Positions 61,852 through 64,000 of a DNA stretch of 64,000 nucleotides are shown in pieces (within the stretch, counting starts at the first letter, position 1; every line of letters begins with the position of its first letter). Location: positions 1,054,001-1,118,000 of the forward strand of contig NZ_CP154826.1 in NCBI RefSeq assembly GCF_039613825.1. Reading direction: 5' to 3'. The notes under the pieces are model-generated. The model made no database searches. It worked only from the letters and a program-made list of their open reading frames with translations, and was not told the DNA's origin. A program made the translations under genes and the position numbers. The stretch is from Diaminobutyricibacter sp. McL0608. Lineage in GTDB: Bacteria > Actinomycetota > Actinomycetes > Actinomycetales > Microbacteriaceae.

Positions 61852-63693
61852 ATGTCCAACCGGCTCGCCTCCGCGATCAGTCCGTATCTGCGTTCGCACG
61901 CCGACAATCCCGTCGACTGGTTCCCGTGGGGTGCCGACGCCTTCGCCGAGGCCGAGCGTCGCGATGTCCCCGTCCTGATCTCGATCGGCTACGCCACCTG
62001 TCACTGGTGCCATGTCATGGCGCGCGAGAGTTTCAGCGATCCGGAGCTCGCAGCGTTCCTGAATGAGCGTTTCGTCGCGATCAAGGTCGACCGGGAGGAG
62101 CATCCCGAGGTCGACGCGAGCTATCTGTCCGCGGCGAGCGCCTTCACCGGAAACCTGGGTTGGCCGCTGACGGTGTTCGCGACGACGCGCGGTCGTGCGT
62201 TCTTCGCCGGAACGTATTTCCCGCCCGTCCCGGTGGGCGATCGCGCCTCGTTCCACCAGGTCCTCGACGCCGTCTCCGAGGCGTGGAACGTGCGCCGGGA
62301 GGAGGTCGAGGACAACGCCGCGAAGGTCGTCGAGGCGATTCGTGCCGCTTCGGTCGCAGCGACGGCGACCTCCGACCTGCCGACGGCCGCACGACTCGAC
62401 GGCGCAGTGGACCTTCTGGCCGGTTTCGAGGATGCCGAGTTCGGCGGTTTCGGTGCCGCGCCGAAGTTTCCGATCGCGCCGGCGCTCCGTTTCCTTCTCG
62501 CCCGCGATCGCGGCGCCGACCTGGGTACGCGAACGCTCGAACGGATGGCGGCCTCGCCGCTTCGCGACCCCGTCGAGGGCGGCTTCTTCCGCTATGCGAC
62601 CCGCCGGGACTGGGGCGACCCGCACTACGAGCGGATGCTCTATGACAACGCCCTCCTGCTCGACGCCTACACCCGCGCCTGGCAGCGTTCGGGCGCGACG
62701 TGGGCTGCGACCACCGCTGACGGCATCGCAGGCTTCCTCCTCACGGTGATGCGCCGCGACGGCGGCGGGTTCGCGTCCGCGCAGGACTCCGAGTCCGTGA
62801 TCGACGGTGAGCGGGTGGAGGGGCGCTACTACGCCGCGAGCGCCGAGGAGCGCCGGACGCTCGAGCCGCCGCCGGTCGACGGCAAAGTGCTGACCGGCTG
62901 GAACGGTCTCGCCGTCGCAGCCCTGGCCCGCGCCGGGTTCGCTTTCGACCGCCCGGACTGGACCGCTGCCGCACGGGGAGCCGCTGATTTCCTGCTCGAC
63001 CGTCACCGCCGCGCGGACGGGACCCTGGTGCGCGCCTCGCTCGACGACCGGACCTCGGATGCGTACGCGACTCTCGAGGACTACGGCGGCCTGGCCGGTG
63101 GCCTCCTCGCGCTCGCGACCACCACGGGCGCCACGGCGTATGCCGTCGCAGCGCGCGATCTCGTCGACCTCGCGATGGCGGCGGGCCCGGTCGGCGACGA
63201 GCCGTTCGGCGTCCCCGGTGGCTCCGATCCGGTGCTCGAGGGCAATGGGATGGCCATCTGCATCGATCCGTCGGAGGGCGCGTATCCGTCGGGCCTGACC
63301 TCGATCTCCGACGCCGCGCACACGCTCTACCTGCTGACCGGGGAACGACGGTTTGAACGCGCGGCCCGCGAAGGGATGCGTGTCGTGGCCGCCCAGGCCG
63401 TCGAGAACCCGACGGCTTTCGGCGCTGCGCTGGAGCTCATGTCGGTGCTCGCCGATGAACCTGAACAGCTCGTGGTCGTGACCGCGGGAGATGACGAACT
63501 CGGCCTCGTCTCCGCCGTTCGTCGGCGGTCGGGCCTGGTGGCGGTGGTCACCGGTGAGCAGTCCGCCGCGTTCGCTTCCGAGGGTTTCGACCTGTTCGAG
63601 GGCAGGGTGGCGGTGGATGCGCATCCGACCGCCTATGCGTGTCGCGATTTCGTCTGCCGGATGCCCGTGCAGAATCCGGCCGCGCTCGACTGA
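61852..63693 (+). CDS. YyaL/spermatogenesis-associated-20-type protein (DUF255 plus glycosidase-like domain)
   Basis: 613 residues. N-terminal thioredoxin-like DUF255 (1-165) with the invariant start [18 protein letters not shown] and a C-x-x-C in [18 protein letters not shown]. An (alpha/alpha)6 barrel-like domain follows, with [22 protein letters not shown] and [19 protein letters not shown]. The family is widespread, near-universal in layout and of unproven function. TACGCT (61840-61845) ends 6 nt before the ATG, so a leaderless transcript is likely. Confidence 0.9.
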   Translation: MSNRLASAISPYLRSHADNPVDWFPWGADAFAEAERRDVPVLISIGYATCHWCHVMARESFSDPELAAFLNERFVAIKVDREEHPEVDASYLSAASAFTGNLGWPLTVFATTRGRAFFAGTYFPPVPVGDRASFHQVLDAVSEAWNVRREEVEDNAAKVVEAIRAASVAATATSDLPTAARLDGAVDLLAGFEDAEFGGFGAAPKFPIAPALRFLLARDRGADLGTRTLERMAASPLRDPVEGGFFRYATRRDWGDPHYERMLYDNALLLDAYTRAWQRSGATWAATTADGIAGFLLTVMRRDGGGFASAQDSESVIDGERVEGRYYAASAEERRTLEPPPVDGKVLTGWNGLAVAALARAGFAFDRPDWTAAARGAADFLLDRHRRADGTLVRASLDDRTSDAYATLEDYGGLAGGLLALATTTGATAYAVAARDLVDLAMAAGPVGDEPFGVPGGSDPVLEGNGMAICIDPSEGAYPSGLTSISDAAHTLYLLTGERRFERAAREGMRVVAAQAVENPTAFGAALELMSVLADEPEQLVVVTAGDDELGLVSAVRRRSGLVAVVTGEQSAAFASEGFDLFEGRVAVDAHPTAYACRDFVCRMPVQNPAALD

Positions 63694-63738
63694 GTTCCGC
63701 ACGGCTGAGCTGCGCCGAACGTCAGTGTCGGCCCGCGC

Positions 63739-64000
63739 TCACTGAAGGTCGAGCCGGTCGAGCATGCCCCAGACAGCCGTGCTCAGGTCGGGATGATCGA
63801 GTGCGATCTGGCGGAGCAGCTCGTACTCGAATCGCACGAGGGTGGTCCTGCTGGCCGTCGGATGGTGCGCCCGCGCCCGTTCCTCCCCGAGTCCGTAGGC
63901 CTCGACGGCCTCTTCGCGAAGGGTGTGGACGACCTGTTCGTCGACGCTGGGCAGGTCGGGAATGAACTCCCATGGATCGTCGCCCTGGCGGCACCGGTAC
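63739..64000 (-). CDS. Unknown protein, C-terminal 86 residues only
   Basis: Open frame running off the right edge and ending at TGA 63739-63741. It reads YRCRQGDDPWEFIPDLPSVD, EQVVHTLREEAVEAYGLGEE and so on to WGMLDRLDLQ. It is acidic, helical and Leu/Glu-rich, with protein-like codon use. I do not recognise the family, and the N-terminus needed to place it lies outside the window. It converges with the YyaL-type gene. Confidence 0.6.
   Translation of the reverse strand, partial: YRCRQGDDPWEFIPDLPSVDEQVVHTLREEAVEAYGLGEERARAHHPTASRTTLVRFEYELLRQIALDHPDLSTAVWGMLDRLDLQ

Noticed and set aside
61321-63702. A 793-codon minus-strand frame
   Set aside because: Lies opposite the desulfurase-like and YyaL-type genes, both of which have clear motifs on the plus strand.

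Overview
The window reads as one ordinary chromosomal segment of a high-GC actinobacterium, most likely family Microbacteriaceae. I infer this from base composition, the protein families (actinobacterial NrdAB, an Rv0996-like membrane protein, the small protein ending DVPPHW, DUF3054, AbiEi/DUF559 proteins) and gene order; genus cannot be set from sequence alone. Genes are packed on both strands with no gene-free stretch over 300 bp. The largest gaps, all described below, lie upstream of nrdA (37725-38011), before the FMN reductase (59604-59872), between the second TetR and the sulfurtransferase (43139-43363) and before the amino-acid ABC operon (48644-48861). I see no prophage, insertion sequence, rRNA or CRISPR array; one tRNA-Ala is present.

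Layout. 1-5638: lactate-oxidase-type gene with its GntR/FadR regulator and a paired operator, an NlpC/P60 protein, and two MFS exporters around an ArsR-type regulator. 5696-9448: a 1250-residue DUF4011-type helicase/nuclease homologue whose catalytic motifs are all altered. 9570-14131: a block syntenic with Mycobacterium tuberculosis Rv0985c-Rv0996 (mscL, Ruc-like zinc ribbon, 5-FCL, galU, rimJ, SepX/GlpR-like protein) but lacking moeA/glp, then tRNA-Ala. 14249-19405: a surface-glycan cluster (ABC exporter and three glycosyltransferases). 19445-25252: DNA glycosylase, nickel-binding-type protein, LuxR-LAL regulator, LysE/LysG. 25194-37724: kinase/phospho-lyase fusion, SDR, peptidase, acyl-CoA dehydrogenase-like protein, lipoprotein, hydrolase, TetR-regulated membrane protein, aldo/keto reductase, MFS.

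37775-41603 is the most striking part: a class Ic ribonucleotide reductase operon (NrdB has Phe where the radical Tyr should be) preceded by DnaA boxes and an NrdR-like box. The redox-active CxxC tail of NrdA is cut off by a stop codon and carried on a separate 27-codon ORF with its own Shine-Dalgarno. 41637-43138 holds a 3'-truncated MFS gene with its TetR regulator and two intact operators. 43364-48107 is a sulfur-flavoured run: rhodanese, frameshifted cysteine-synthase-like gene, flavin monooxygenase, and a histidine-ammonia-lyase homologue without the MIO tripeptide. 48862-51512 is a polar amino-acid ABC transporter, followed by hrpA, an acyl-CoA ligase, an aldo/keto reductase, an AbiEi/DUF559 protein, an FMN reductase coupled to a cysteine-desulfurase-like enzyme, and a YyaL-type protein.

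Many genes show a TANNNT -10 element ending 5-8 nt (mostly 6-7) before an ATG or GTG with no Shine-Dalgarno, so leaderless transcripts appear common here. Operons instead use ATGA, TGATG or GTGA couplings and short Shine-Dalgarno sites.
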